This document shows, piece by piece, positions 1 through 8,792 of a stretch of DNA of 64,000 nt. The DNA is from Oricola indica. GTDB lineage: Bacteria; Pseudomonadota; Alphaproteobacteria; Rhizobiales; Rhizobiaceae. The stretch covers positions 1-64,000 of the forward strand of contig NZ_JAINFJ010000007.1 in NCBI RefSeq assembly GCF_019966595.1, read 5' to 3'. The notes beneath the pieces are model-generated. The model searched no databases. It was not told the DNA's origin and worked only from the letters and a program-made list of their open reading frames with translations. Within the stretch, counting starts at the first letter, position 1. Each line of letters begins with the position of its first letter. A program made the translations under genes and the position numbers.

Positions 1-136
1 GCTCGCCCGCAACTTCCTGTCCGCTGTCGCGCTTGCCACTCTCATCGCGTTCTGGGTCTGAATGAGTCTGGACCCTAGCCATCCACTCAGGAAGATCTTC
101 CTCATAGGAAAGCGCGACATGAATCGGCTCATTCAC
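1..136 (-). CDS. Partial ORF at the window edge, product unknown
   Basis: Two minus-strand frames stay open from about here to the window edge, so neither can be completed. One starts with GTG at 136, seven bases after a GGAG motif, and would give a polar, acidic peptide. The other starts with ATG at 132 and has the higher G/C content at third codon positions, giving a basic, hydrophobic peptide. I cannot decide between them and recognise no family. The 140 bases upstream are clearly A+T-rich. Confidence 0.3.
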   Translation of the reverse strand, partial: MNEPIHVALSYEEDLPEWMARVQTHSDPERDESGKRDSGQEVAGE

Positions 137-273
137 AGTGTTTCTCCGTCGCAGAATTCCTTTAATCACAGTTTTCTCTGCAATACACGATGAAAACAAT
201 ACCCTCTAGCAAGCCCTGAAGAGGTCGCCTTACGTTAGAATAATGACGACGGAAGGTATTCTCATTAATATAT

Positions 274-813
274 TTAAAACTGTGGCGAACTGTCTGTTTT
301 CCAACTGCTCTGATCCATCGGTAAGCGGCCGGACGGGTCGAACACCGTCACGCGATGCGGCGGCTCGGCGCTCCATTTCCACAGAACCGCGTTGAATTGG
401 TCAGGGCGCGCGCCAATGGCGAAGGAAGGCACCAATGCGCCCGCGACACCCTCGTCGATCAATCGCTGTGCGACATCCCAGGATTTCGGCCGCCGGCCGT
501 CGGCTATGTCCAAGAGCCATGGGCTCGTCATGTCCGTAAGCGCAACGCCCGCTTCATCTCTGGCTGACGGGGTCCGAAGGTCGGCCATATCCTCGATGTC
601 GAGATCGTAGCTACACACGGTCAACGGTTCGAAGCGGCGGACGAAGCCGTGGCCCATTTCCGCGTACATGCCCTCGACTGTCGAGGCGAGATAGAGCGCC
701 GGCACGCCCTTTGGATTGAAGCGTCCCCCATGGATCGCCGCCCCCTCGCCGGATATGGGCGCCCAAGCCCATCTCGGGTCGTGCGCCCGGTAGCAGACGC
801 CCTGAAACCTCAA
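274..813 (-). CDS. RES-domain toxin of a type II toxin-antitoxin pair
   Basis: The 179-residue product matches the RES family, whose characterised members degrade or transfer ADP-ribose from NAD+ and so arrest growth. The family name comes from conserved Arg, Glu and Ser residues. Here the likely equivalents are R31 (GGRFNPKG), E52 and S130 (LVPSF), with N141 after the last. It is the second gene of a two-gene unit: its ATG overlaps the antitoxin stop by four bases, which implies translational coupling. The length is usual for the family and the frame is intact, so the toxin is probably functional. The family assignment is firm; the NAD-degrading activity is inferred from homologues. Confidence 0.85.
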   Translation of the reverse strand: MRFQGVCYRAHDPRWAWAPISGEGAAIHGGRFNPKGVPALYLASTVEGMYAEMGHGFVRRFEPLTVCSYDLDIEDMADLRTPSARDEAGVALTDMTSPWLLDIADGRRPKSWDVAQRLIDEGVAGALVPSFAIGARPDQFNAVLWKWSAEPPHRVTVFDPSGRLPMDQSSWKTDSSPQF

Positions 814-1241
814 GCAAATCCGCCGGTTGCGACGTGATCGAGATAATCGCGGACTGTCGCCGCCTTGCCGTTCTTGACGAGGGATTCAGCGGTCCGACCA
901 CCAAAGGCCGGAATCGGTTCAGCGCGGTACCATGACAGCGCCTGCAGCGGGCCGCCGGCCCAACCTGCGACACGGCCAAGGATTTCCAGCATCTCGCGAA
1001 GCCGCGTCTGTGCCGGACGGGCATTGAGCCGCGCGGCGCGATAGATCGTATCGGGTTTCAACCCGGCTGTTTCAGCCAATTGCGCCTTCGACATGCCAAA
1101 TCCGTCGGCGAGTTTATCAATGGAAATCATCTGATCCTTGTCCTCGAATGCCGAAACCACGGACAGGCCACGACGCGCAAAAGGCGCGCGATAGGCACTT
1201 ACGCTTTCTTCCAGTCCCGCGGTTTCAGCCTTTTCAGACAT
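810..1241 (-). CDS. Xre/MbcA/ParS-type antitoxin
   Basis: This 143-residue protein has an N-terminal helix-turn-helix region (around residues 45-75, containing MSKAQLAETAGLKPDTIY) and a C-terminal MbcA/ParS toxin-binding domain (DUF2384) with the typical GG-x-x-A-L-S-W and G-x-x-P stretch. It should neutralise the RES toxin encoded immediately downstream and repress their shared promoter. A TTG start twelve bases further upstream is possible, but the ATG at 1241 is preferred. Neither start has a strong Shine-Dalgarno sequence. Context, size and overlap with the toxin all agree with a RES-Xre pair. Confidence 0.82.
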   Translation of the reverse strand: MSEKAETAGLEESVSAYRAPFARRGLSVVSAFEDKDQMISIDKLADGFGMSKAQLAETAGLKPDTIYRAARLNARPAQTRLREMLEILGRVAGWAGGPLQALSWYRAEPIPAFGGRTAESLVKNGKAATVRDYLDHVATGGFA

Positions 1242-1242
1242 A

Positions 1243-1303
1243 TGCCATACCAATTTACAGCTTTATATGCTCTTGAATATGGCACTCTGTGTGAGCAAGT
1301 CAA
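1243..1303 (-). promoter_or_regulatory. Promoter and inverted-repeat operator of the toxin-antitoxin operon
   Basis: On the minus strand a TTGACT -35 box (1298-1303) is followed after 16 bases by CATATT (1276-1281) as a possible -10 box. The -10 overlaps one arm of a perfect inverted repeat: TGCCATA at 1243-1249 and TATGGCA at 1278-1284. The second arm sits beside the antitoxin start codon. An operator over the -10 and start codon is what autoregulation by the Xre antitoxin predicts; binding itself is inferred. Confidence 0.5.
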
Positions 1304-1313
1304 GCTTAGACGG

Positions 1314-2735
1314 TCATCCATCCTTGACCTGCGCCACCGGCACGCCCGCGCCCATGCGGTTCCAGGCATCCAGCGCCGCGATCTTGTAGGCTTCGGCAAG
1401 CGTCGGATAGTTGAAGGTGTTTTCGACGAAATAGTCGAGCGTACCTTTCAGGTTGAGCACGGCCTGGCCAATATGGATCAGTTCGGTCGCGCCTTCGCCT
1501 ACGATATGGCAGCCGAGCAGGCGGCGGGTTTTCAGGGAAAACAGCATCTTCAACATGCCGCGATCGAGGCCCATGATGTGGCCGCGTGACGTTTCCCGGA
1601 AACGCGCGATACCCGATTCATAGGGTATGCCCCGCTCGTTCACCTCTTCCTCCGTCATGCCGACGGTCGAGATCTCCGGCACCGCATAAATGCCATAGGG
1701 AAAGAACTCCGGCGGCTCATGCGCCGGCACGCCGAGCGCATGGCAGGCTGCGATCCGTCCCTGTTCCATCGATGTCGAGGCGAGGCTCGGAAAGCCTATG
1801 ACGTCGCCGGCCGCGTAGATATGCGGCGCGGAGGTTTGCAGCGTCTCGGGATCGACCTTGAGACGGCCGCGATGATCGACCTCAAGCCCACAGGCGTCCA
1901 GACCGAGCGAACCGGTCGCGCCCATGCGTCCAGCGGCAAAGAGCAGCATTTCCGAGCGCACCTTGCGGCCACCCTCGAGCGTTACCTCGCAGCCCCTTTC
2001 GTTGCGCGTCACGCTCTCGACCTTCTTGCCGAAACGCAAGGCCATGCCGCGGTCGCGCAACTGATAGGTGAAGTCCTCCATCAACTCGTTATCGATGAAA
2101 TCGAGCATGGAATCGCGCGGCTCGATCAGCGTGACATGGACATCGAGGGCGGAGAAGATCGTCGCGTATTCCACGCCGATCACACCGGCACCAATGACGG
2201 CGATCGAGCGCGGGAGGTCCGGGAGTTCGAGGATTTCGTCGGAGTCGAAAACCGAAACGCCATTGTCGAAGGGAATGTAGTCGGGGCGAAACGGGATGGT
2301 GCCGACGGCGATCAGGAAACGATCCGCCGACATGGTGAAGGTCTCGCCCTCCTCGCCCTCGACTTCGATCGTGTGCGGATCGGTAAATTTCGCCGCGCCC
2401 CGCAGTGTCGAGACCTGGTTGCGGGCGAACTGGTGTTCGAGCACCTCGACCTCGTGAGAGAGCGTCAGGTGCAGGCGCCGGCGAAGGTCGTCAGCGTTGA
2501 TGTCCTGCTTAACGCGGTAGGATCGGCCGTAAAAGCCCCGCTCGCGCCAGCCGGAAAGATTGAGCGCGGTTTCGCGCAGCGTCTTCGACGGTATCGTTCC
2601 GGTGTGAACGGACACGCCGCCGACACGTCCGCCGCGCTCGACGACCAGCACGTCCTTGCCCAGCTTTGCGGCCTGAATTGCGGCACGACGGCCTGCCGGG
2701 CCGCTGCCGATGACGATCATATCGTAGTGGTCCAC
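1314..2735 (-). CDS. sthA: Si-specific NAD(P)+ transhydrogenase (soluble, SthA-type)
   Basis: The 473-residue flavoprotein transfers hydride between NADPH and NAD+ in the cytoplasm and so balances the two pools. It has an N-terminal FAD-binding Rossmann motif (G10-x-G-x-x-G15), a central NAD-binding motif (VIGAGVIGVEYA), a second FAD contact (YAAGDVIG) and a C-terminal dimerisation domain. The redox-active CxxxxC disulfide of dihydrolipoamide dehydrogenases is absent: the two positions are S42 and T47 (VHTGTIPSK), as expected for SthA, which does not use a disulfide. The GTG at 2735 was chosen because GAGGGG lies about eight bases upstream. A longer ORF from 2777 lacks such a site. It appears monocistronic. 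Confidence 0.9.
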   Translation of the reverse strand: MDHYDMIVIGSGPAGRRAAIQAAKLGKDVLVVERGGRVGGVSVHTGTIPSKTLRETALNLSGWRERGFYGRSYRVKQDINADDLRRRLHLTLSHEVEVLEHQFARNQVSTLRGAAKFTDPHTIEVEGEEGETFTMSADRFLIAVGTIPFRPDYIPFDNGVSVFDSDEILELPDLPRSIAVIGAGVIGVEYATIFSALDVHVTLIEPRDSMLDFIDNELMEDFTYQLRDRGMALRFGKKVESVTRNERGCEVTLEGGRKVRSEMLLFAAGRMGATGSLGLDACGLEVDHRGRLKVDPETLQTSAPHIYAAGDVIGFPSLASTSMEQGRIAACHALGVPAHEPPEFFPYGIYAVPEISTVGMTEEEVNERGIPYESGIARFRETSRGHIMGLDRGMLKMLFSLKTRRLLGCHIVGEGATELIHIGQAVLNLKGTLDYFVENTFNYPTLAEAYKIAALDAWNRMGAGVPVAQVKDG

Positions 2736-3078
2736 GTGACTTTCCCCTCGGTACGTGGGCCTCCTCCCGATACACACTATCGGTCAGAAGCCGGGGCAAA
2801 ATCCAGCCCCTGTCTCATATTCGGCATCCTCGCCCTCCTGGGCCGGCCCGGATACGACGACGGACGACGGTCCGCGAAAAGTGCCGCATCCTGAATCGGT
2901 TAGCCAATCGGCTTGAGAGTCCGCGTGAAAACCTCGCATTCCGATCCAACCGGCGGATGACAAGGCGTGCCCGACGGGGGGCGAAACTTCGCTTGGTGTT
3001 TAGGGTCGCAACTCCGCCGCACATCTTGCTAAGAAGAGATCGAAAGCGAGTCCGTATTCGTCTCAACCGGGGAGTTGC
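2736..3078. other. Intergenic region between divergent sthA and flavoprotein genes
   Basis: This 343-base gap lies between two divergently transcribed redox genes and must hold both promoters. I see no convincing -35/-10 pair, no strong stem-loop and no coding potential beyond short random frames. A Shine-Dalgarno sequence (GGGGAG, about 3069-3074) serves the plus-strand gene. Confidence 0.6.
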
Positions 3079-4305
3079 ATGTCACATACCGTCATCATCG
3101 GGGGAAGCCACGCGGGCGTCGCGGCGGCTGCCGCATTACGCCAGCACGACGCGAACATGGAAATCACGCTCGTCTGCGGCGAGAACGAACTGCCCTATCA
3201 GCGCCCGCCTTTGTCGAAGGCCTACATGTCCGGCGAGATGAGCCTCGACCGGTTGAGACTGCGTCCCGCCAGTTGGTACGAGGAAAACAATATCGCGCTC
3301 AAACTCGGTGTCGCGGCGACGGCGATCGACCGCGTCGGCCACCATGTTCACCTCGATTCCGGCGACGGGCTCTCCTATGATGCGCTTGTTCTCGCGACTG
3401 GCGCGGAGGCACGCCGCCTTCCCGCCGAGATCGGCGGGGATTTGCCGAATGTCCGCGTCATGCGCTCGCTCGACGATGCCAACGGGCTCATGACCGACAT
3501 GAAGCCCGGCCAGAAGCTGGTCGTTATCGGCGGCGGCTATATCGGATTGGAGGCGGCCGCCGAGGCCGCGAAGAAAGGGCTCGATGTCACTGTCGTCGAG
3601 GCCGCCGAGCGGATTTTGCGCCGGGTCGCCTGCCGGGAGACGGCGGACGCATTCCGTGCGCTTCACCAGTCTCACGGCGTGACGATTCTCGAGAACACAC
3701 AGATCGAACGGCTGGTCGAAGCAGGCGGCATCGCTTCGGCGGTCAAGCTCGCCAATGGAGAGGAACTGCCGCTCGATCTCGCAATTGTCGGGATCGGTAT
3801 CGCACCAAATGTCCAGCTCGCCGAAGCGGCGGGGCTGGAAACGGCCGTCGGCGTCGTCGTCGATGATCACGGGCGGACATCCGATCCCGAAATCCTGGCT
3901 GCGGGAGATTGCACAGTCCTGCCATTCGACAATATGCCGACACGGCTGGAATCGGTGCAGAACGCCCATGATCAGGCCGCCGTCGTGGCCGCCAACATTG
4001 CCGGTATCGATACTGTTTACGCGCCCACGCCATGGTTCTGGTCCGATCAGTACGACATGAAGCTCCAGATCGCCGGCCTCAACCGGGGATATGACGCGGT
4101 CGTGGTTCGACCGGGCAAGCGCGAAGGCGCGGTATCGCACTTTTATTTCAGGCAGGGCCGGTTCATCGCTGTCGATTGCCTCAACGATGCGGCAACCTAC
4201 GCCATGAGCCGCAAGCTGCTGGAAGGCGGAGCAATGATATCGCCGGAGCAGATCGCCGACGACGCGTTCGACCTGCGCGCCGCCATGAAAGCTCTCCAGG
4301 GATAG
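3079..4305 (+). CDS. FAD/NAD(P)-dependent ferredoxin-reductase-like oxidoreductase
   Basis: The 408-residue protein resembles putidaredoxin/rhodocoxin reductases, which pass electrons from NADH to a [2Fe-2S] ferredoxin serving a P450 or ring-hydroxylating oxygenase. The FAD motif GGSHAG is near residue 8, the YQRPPLSK signature follows at about residue 39, the NAD(P) Rossmann motif GGGYIGLEAA is near residue 152, and an ILAAGD FAD contact is near residue 275. A C-terminal reductase domain follows. The start has a good GGGGAG site. No ferredoxin, P450 or oxygenase lies nearby, so its redox partner must be elsewhere. It converges on the next gene with a 12-base gap. Confidence 0.85.
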   Translation: MSHTVIIGGSHAGVAAAAALRQHDANMEITLVCGENELPYQRPPLSKAYMSGEMSLDRLRLRPASWYEENNIALKLGVAATAIDRVGHHVHLDSGDGLSYDALVLATGAEARRLPAEIGGDLPNVRVMRSLDDANGLMTDMKPGQKLVVIGGGYIGLEAAAEAAKKGLDVTVVEAAERILRRVACRETADAFRALHQSHGVTILENTQIERLVEAGGIASAVKLANGEELPLDLAIVGIGIAPNVQLAEAAGLETAVGVVVDDHGRTSDPEILAAGDCTVLPFDNMPTRLESVQNAHDQAAVVAANIAGIDTVYAPTPWFWSDQYDMKLQIAGLNRGYDAVVVRPGKREGAVSHFYFRQGRFIAVDCLNDAATYAMSRKLLEGGAMISPEQIADDAFDLRAAMKALQG

Positions 4306-4317
4306 AGGCCGTTTCGG

Positions 4318-5538
4318 TCAGTTCAGCGTCGCCCGATCGACGACTTCGACGCCGTCCTCGACCCTGTCGCTCGGATGCGTGATGACGCGCGCGCCCTCGT
4401 CCACACCGGACAGGATTTCCGCCATCAGGCCGCTGCGACGACCGACTTCGACGGGAACCCGCCGCGCGATGCCGTTTTCATAGGCGAACAATGCCCAGCC
4501 GCCATCATTGCGGAACAGCGCGGATATGGGCACCTGCAGGACATCCTCGCCCTCCCAGACAATGATGCGCACGAAAACGGCGTAGCCATTGCCGAGCCCC
4601 TTGCCGGCGACATCGCCGTTCTCGAAATCGAGTGTCACGTCGACGCGCTGCTCTTCGATACCCAGTGCGGAGACCTTGGTCGTTGCCGCCGGATCGATCT
4701 CGCGCACACGGGCCCGCAAGGTTTCGTCGCCGCCCCAGCGCTCGACGAGCGCGGGCGCGCCTTCTTCGATGCGAACTGCCTCGGATGACAAGATGTCGGC
4801 GACGATTTCGAGATTGTCGCGCTGCCCGATCGAGAGGAGTTGCGCACCCGCCTGTACGGGACGTTCGCTGACATTCACGATGTCGAGGACGACGCCGTCG
4901 GACGGCGCCATGATCGGCACGCAGCAATTCTCGTCCGTTTCACCGTTTTGCGGCGGACCGGGTTCGATGAGCGCCGCCTTCGCGCGTTCGAGCGCGCTCT
5001 CGGCGGCCGCGCGATTGGCCTTTGCGGAGTCGAGCGCCGCCTCCCGAACGCTCTTCGTCTGCGCGGCATCCTCCAGCTGGGTCAGGGAGGCGACGCCGCG
5101 ATCGACCAGGGTCTGGATACGCGTATACTGCGTTATCACGTAGTTCAGTTCCTCTTCGGCCTGTCGCACGGATGTCTCGGCAGACTGCAACGCGGCCTCC
5201 GCTTCACGTACAGCGGCTTCGGCCTGAACGCGGGTGCGGGTGTCCAGAAATCCGGTCTCGGACGGTTGAACGATCGCGACAACCGTCACGCCTTCGACAA
5301 CATCCTCGCCGACGGAGACCGGCGAGCGCTGCGCCGTGCCGGCGATCGGGGCCGACACTTCGAAAATGTCCTTGATCCGCGTCTTGCCGTCTGCATCGAC
5401 GGTCACGCGCATCACATCGCGGTTTGCCGCGACAAGATCGACCGGAACCGGGTCGTCCCGAAAAGCGACGTAGAGCAGTCCGGCGACAGCCGCGAGGCCC
5501 ACCAAAGTGCCAATGATCGTGCGAGGTTTGAACGGCAT
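4318..5538 (-). CDS. HlyD/MacA-type periplasmic adaptor of an ABC exporter
   Basis: The 406-residue membrane-fusion protein has one N-terminal membrane anchor (about residues 8-26), a lipoyl-like half-domain, a long Ala/Glu/Gln-rich coiled-coil hairpin (about residues 105-200), a second lipoyl half (APSDGVVLDIV) and beta-barrel domains at the C-terminus. It should link the inner-membrane ABC permease to an outer-membrane channel. It is the last gene of a three-gene unit (ATPase, permease, adaptor), starting three bases after the permease ends, with GGGAG six bases before its ATG. No TolC-type channel gene is visible in the window. Confidence 0.85.
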   Translation of the reverse strand: MPFKPRTIIGTLVGLAAVAGLLYVAFRDDPVPVDLVAANRDVMRVTVDADGKTRIKDIFEVSAPIAGTAQRSPVSVGEDVVEGVTVVAIVQPSETGFLDTRTRVQAEAAVREAEAALQSAETSVRQAEEELNYVITQYTRIQTLVDRGVASLTQLEDAAQTKSVREAALDSAKANRAAAESALERAKAALIEPGPPQNGETDENCCVPIMAPSDGVVLDIVNVSERPVQAGAQLLSIGQRDNLEIVADILSSEAVRIEEGAPALVERWGGDETLRARVREIDPAATTKVSALGIEEQRVDVTLDFENGDVAGKGLGNGYAVFVRIIVWEGEDVLQVPISALFRNDGGWALFAYENGIARRVPVEVGRRSGLMAEILSGVDEGARVITHPSDRVEDGVEVVDRATLN

Positions 5539-5541
5539 GAA

Positions 5542-7902
5542 TTACTCCCGCGTTTTCATGACGGAGACCAGGTCGAGCGTGTCGAGGCGCCTGCGGACAA
5601 CGAGGACGGAGCCGACGGCAGCCACGAGCGCGACCACGCTCGCAAAGCCAAAGGTGTGGTTCTTCAGAACGACCGGAATCGTGTAGAGGTCGCTTGCGAA
5701 TGCGAAACTCATTCCCCAGGCGAGCAGCGCACCGACCGCCCATCCAAGCGGCTGGGCGACGATTGCCAGCAACAATGTCTCGCCCATCAGGATGTATGAG
5801 ACTTCCGCATTGGTGAAGCCGAGAATGCGCAGACTGGCCAGCTCGCGGGCGCGTTCCGACAACTGGATGCGCGCGCTGTTGTAGGTGACGCCGATGGTGA
5901 TCATGGCCGCGATCGCGATGTAGATGACCGACTGGATCACGATGTTTTCCTTGATCGTGTCGCGGAAGGTCTGGCGCGTATCCGTGAGCATGATCAGACC
6001 GGCCAGATTGGGCGTATCCTTCAACTCCTGATGCAGTTCGTCGATACGATTTTCGTCGACAAGCACATTGGCGGCCGAAATGCGCGGCGACTGGCGAAAT
6101 AGCCGCGCCGCGTATTCCGCATCCATATAGGCTCCCATGCCGAAATATTGCGTGACGATACCGCTCACCACGAGGTGGTGTTCTTCCCGGCGACCGGTCA
6201 GGAATTCGACATCGATCCATTCACCCGGTCTGACATCGAGCTGGCCGGCAAGGCGCTTTGTCAGAAGAATACCTTCAGCCGGCGCTTCGATCACCTTGCC
6301 GTCGGGATCGATGACGCGGCTCAGATCGGCATTCGGCCAGCTCGCCTCGATCGACACCCGCTTTTCCAGGTGGCCGTTCGTCAGGCGCACCGGCAGGCTG
6401 TATTGGCCCTCCGCCCGCAGAATACCGGGCAGTCGCTCGATATCTTCGAGAACCGAAAGCGGCTGATCGCCGGAGAGAAGCAGGATCGCGTCCTGGCGAT
6501 TGGACTGGAAGAACGCGACATCGAGGATCTCTTCCATGGAGTCGTCGAAGAAGCTCGAGGCGACGAGAACCGCAACACCGAGCGCCATGCCCAGAGACGT
6601 CAGGGATGCACGCAGCGGCCAGCGCATGATGCCGCGAAGGATCATCATGGTCGGTTGCGACAACCGCATCGAGGCGAACAAGCGGTCGAACAGCCCGCGC
6701 CGGAAATTCGGGGGAGCCGGCGGTGACATCGCGACCGCGGGCGCCAACCGCGCCGCCTTCATCGCATTGAATACCGCGCCGAGAGCCGCCGACAGCAGGC
6801 CCAGGACACCGGAGAGCACATAGGTGAATTTGGAGACGCTGAAGATCAGATAGGGGAAGGTGAAGAACTCGGCATACATCAGCGCCATGCCCCGCGCCGC
6901 CCATGTGCCGAGCCCCCAGCCGATCAGCACGCCAATGACGGCGATCAGCGCGGACAGCATGATGTAGTGCATCGCAATCGTGAAATTGGTGTAGCCGAGC
7001 GCTTTCATAAGACCGATCTGGCTACGCTCCAGCGCGACGATGCGGCCGATCACCATGTTGACGAGAAACGCCGCGATTCCGAAGAAAACCGGCGGCAGGA
7101 TGCGCGCCATGGTCTCCAGTCCGAGCAGTTCGGAATCGATGAAGGCATCGGACATTTGCTGGTCGCGCCCGTATGCGCCCGTGCCGCCATATGGTCGTAG
7201 AATGTCATCGAGACGGTCGACCACCTCGTCGGCATCGGCGCTGCGTGTCAGTTTCAGACTGACATCGTTGAACGCGCCGGACATGTCGAAAGCTGAGGCG
7301 GCAGCATTTTCGGCCATCCAGAGGATGCCGAAATTCTCGTTGTCGGGCATCAGGGAGCCCGGTCCGATCGTATAGATATATTCAGGCGACAATGCCGTGC
7401 CGACGATCGTGAGCGGACGCTTGCGGCCGTTCAGATTGGCCTGGATGATGTCGCCGAGCTGATAGTCGTTTTCGAGCGCGAAGGGCTCGTTGACCATGAT
7501 CTCATCGGAAGCATCCGGATCGGGCGGACGGCCGGACCGCACCAGAGGCACGTTCAGGATCGCGCCGTTGGCCGGCAGCGAGATGATGCGGCCGGTCGCG
7601 GTCTTGACCCGGTTCGGAAGGTCCAGCACCGCATCCTTGACCGTGCGCAGTTCGACCGCCCAGACACCCTCGATCCCGGCGATCTCGTCCTTCAGATTGC
7701 GCGGCGCCCGCGTCGCGGATGCGAAGACATCGGCAAAGCGGTTGCGCTCGTAATAGGCCGACCGCGTGTTTTCGAGTGCACCGTACATGCCGTATGAGAT
7801 CAGCACGATGGCGACGCCGCAGGCCAGCACAAGCGCAATCGACAGGCCTTGCGCCCATAGACGGCGGAAATCGCGCAGCAATTTCTTGTCGAGCGCCCTC
7901 AT
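5542..7902 (-). CDS. ABC transporter permease with duplicated FtsX domains
   Basis: The 786-residue inner-membrane protein contains two FtsX/MacB core units in tandem. A first transmembrane helix (about residues 14-34) is followed by a periplasmic domain and three helices (about 270-385). After a linker, a further helix (about 430-450), a second periplasmic domain and three C-terminal helices (about 655-775) follow. This is the LolC/E-like arrangement fused in one chain, so one copy could form the whole membrane unit. It starts four bases after the ATPase stop and precedes the adaptor. Related systems export lipids, peptides or macrolides; the substrate here cannot be read from sequence. Confidence 0.85.
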   Translation of the reverse strand: MRALDKKLLRDFRRLWAQGLSIALVLACGVAIVLISYGMYGALENTRSAYYERNRFADVFASATRAPRNLKDEIAGIEGVWAVELRTVKDAVLDLPNRVKTATGRIISLPANGAILNVPLVRSGRPPDPDASDEIMVNEPFALENDYQLGDIIQANLNGRKRPLTIVGTALSPEYIYTIGPGSLMPDNENFGILWMAENAAASAFDMSGAFNDVSLKLTRSADADEVVDRLDDILRPYGGTGAYGRDQQMSDAFIDSELLGLETMARILPPVFFGIAAFLVNMVIGRIVALERSQIGLMKALGYTNFTIAMHYIMLSALIAVIGVLIGWGLGTWAARGMALMYAEFFTFPYLIFSVSKFTYVLSGVLGLLSAALGAVFNAMKAARLAPAVAMSPPAPPNFRRGLFDRLFASMRLSQPTMMILRGIMRWPLRASLTSLGMALGVAVLVASSFFDDSMEEILDVAFFQSNRQDAILLLSGDQPLSVLEDIERLPGILRAEGQYSLPVRLTNGHLEKRVSIEASWPNADLSRVIDPDGKVIEAPAEGILLTKRLAGQLDVRPGEWIDVEFLTGRREEHHLVVSGIVTQYFGMGAYMDAEYAARLFRQSPRISAANVLVDENRIDELHQELKDTPNLAGLIMLTDTRQTFRDTIKENIVIQSVIYIAIAAMITIGVTYNSARIQLSERARELASLRILGFTNAEVSYILMGETLLLAIVAQPLGWAVGALLAWGMSFAFASDLYTIPVVLKNHTFGFASVVALVAAVGSVLVVRRRLDTLDLVSVMKTRE

Positions 7903-7906
7903 CGCC

Positions 7907-8629
7907 TCACCACTGTATGTCTTTCGGGTCGATGCGCGTGTCGTTCACCTCGACCTCGCCGATCCTGCCGTCCTGGAAACGGATAACGCGATGCGCCATC
8001 TTGCGGATCGAGGCATTGTGCGTGATCACCGCCGTCGTGGTTCCGAACTGGTCGTTGATGTCCTTCAATGCCTGCAGGACCGTGATGCCGGTTTTGGAAT
8101 CGAGCGCTCCGGTCGGCTCGTCGCACAGAAGCACATCGGGCCGCTTGGCGATGGCGCGGGCGATGGCCACCCGTTGCTGTTCGCCGCCCGACATCTCCGC
8201 CGGAAAATGATCGAGGCGATGGCCTAGCCCGACGAGGGAAAGCGCGTCTTCCGGGCGCATCGGATCGGGAGCAATATCGGTGACGAGAGCGACATTCTCT
8301 CGCGCCGAAAGGCTCGGGACGAGATTGTAGAACTGAAAGACGAAACCGACATTGTCGCGCCGGTACCGCGTCAGTTCCCGGTCGTTGAGTTTCGAAAGCT
8401 CCAGATCGCGGAACCAGACATCGCCGCTCGTGGCATGATCCAGGCCACCGAGGATGTTCAGAAGCGTCGACTTGCCGCTTCCCGACGGGCCGAGCAGGAC
8501 CGTCAGTTCGCCCGAGAATAATTCCAGATCGACGCCGGCAAGCGCATACACCTTCACCTCGCCCGTGTCGTAGACCTTGGTCACGTCATCGGTGCGGAAT
8601 ACGATTTCGGCCTTTCGCTTTTCTTCCAT
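7907..8629 (-). CDS. ABC transporter ATP-binding protein (LolD/MacB type)
   Basis: The 240-residue ATPase powers the permease encoded directly downstream. It has Walker A (G47PSGSGKST55), a Q-loop (FVFQFYNL), the signature MSGGEQQR, Walker B ([12 protein letters not shown]) and an H-loop (VITHN). EPTGALD is typical of the LolD/MacB/FtsE group. The ATG at 8629 was preferred over an upstream in-frame ATG at 8653 because AGGCGG lies six bases before it. It is the first gene of the ATPase–permease–adaptor operon. Confidence 0.88.
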   Translation of the reverse strand: MEEKRKAEIVFRTDDVTKVYDTGEVKVYALAGVDLELFSGELTVLLGPSGSGKSTLLNILGGLDHATSGDVWFRDLELSKLNDRELTRYRRDNVGFVFQFYNLVPSLSARENVALVTDIAPDPMRPEDALSLVGLGHRLDHFPAEMSGGEQQRVAIARAIAKRPDVLLCDEPTGALDSKTGITVLQALKDINDQFGTTTAVITHNASIRKMAHRVIRFQDGRIGEVEVNDTRIDPKDIQW

Positions 8630-8792
8630 GTCGAACCGCCTGTGAAACCGCACTATGCCCGATCAATAGACGCATGCGTTGATCGCGCTCAAGAGGCGGC
8701 GCAATTGAAATCCGGCGCGGCGGCGGACTCTGGGAACGACACGGATGGCGGTTTCCGCCTCGTTCAACCGAGTGCCGGAATGCGCTTTTCCC

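Noticed and set aside
8735-8755. GGCGG/CCGCC hairpin after the RND gene as terminator
   Set aside because: The stem is only five bases, the loop is three bases and no T tract follows.
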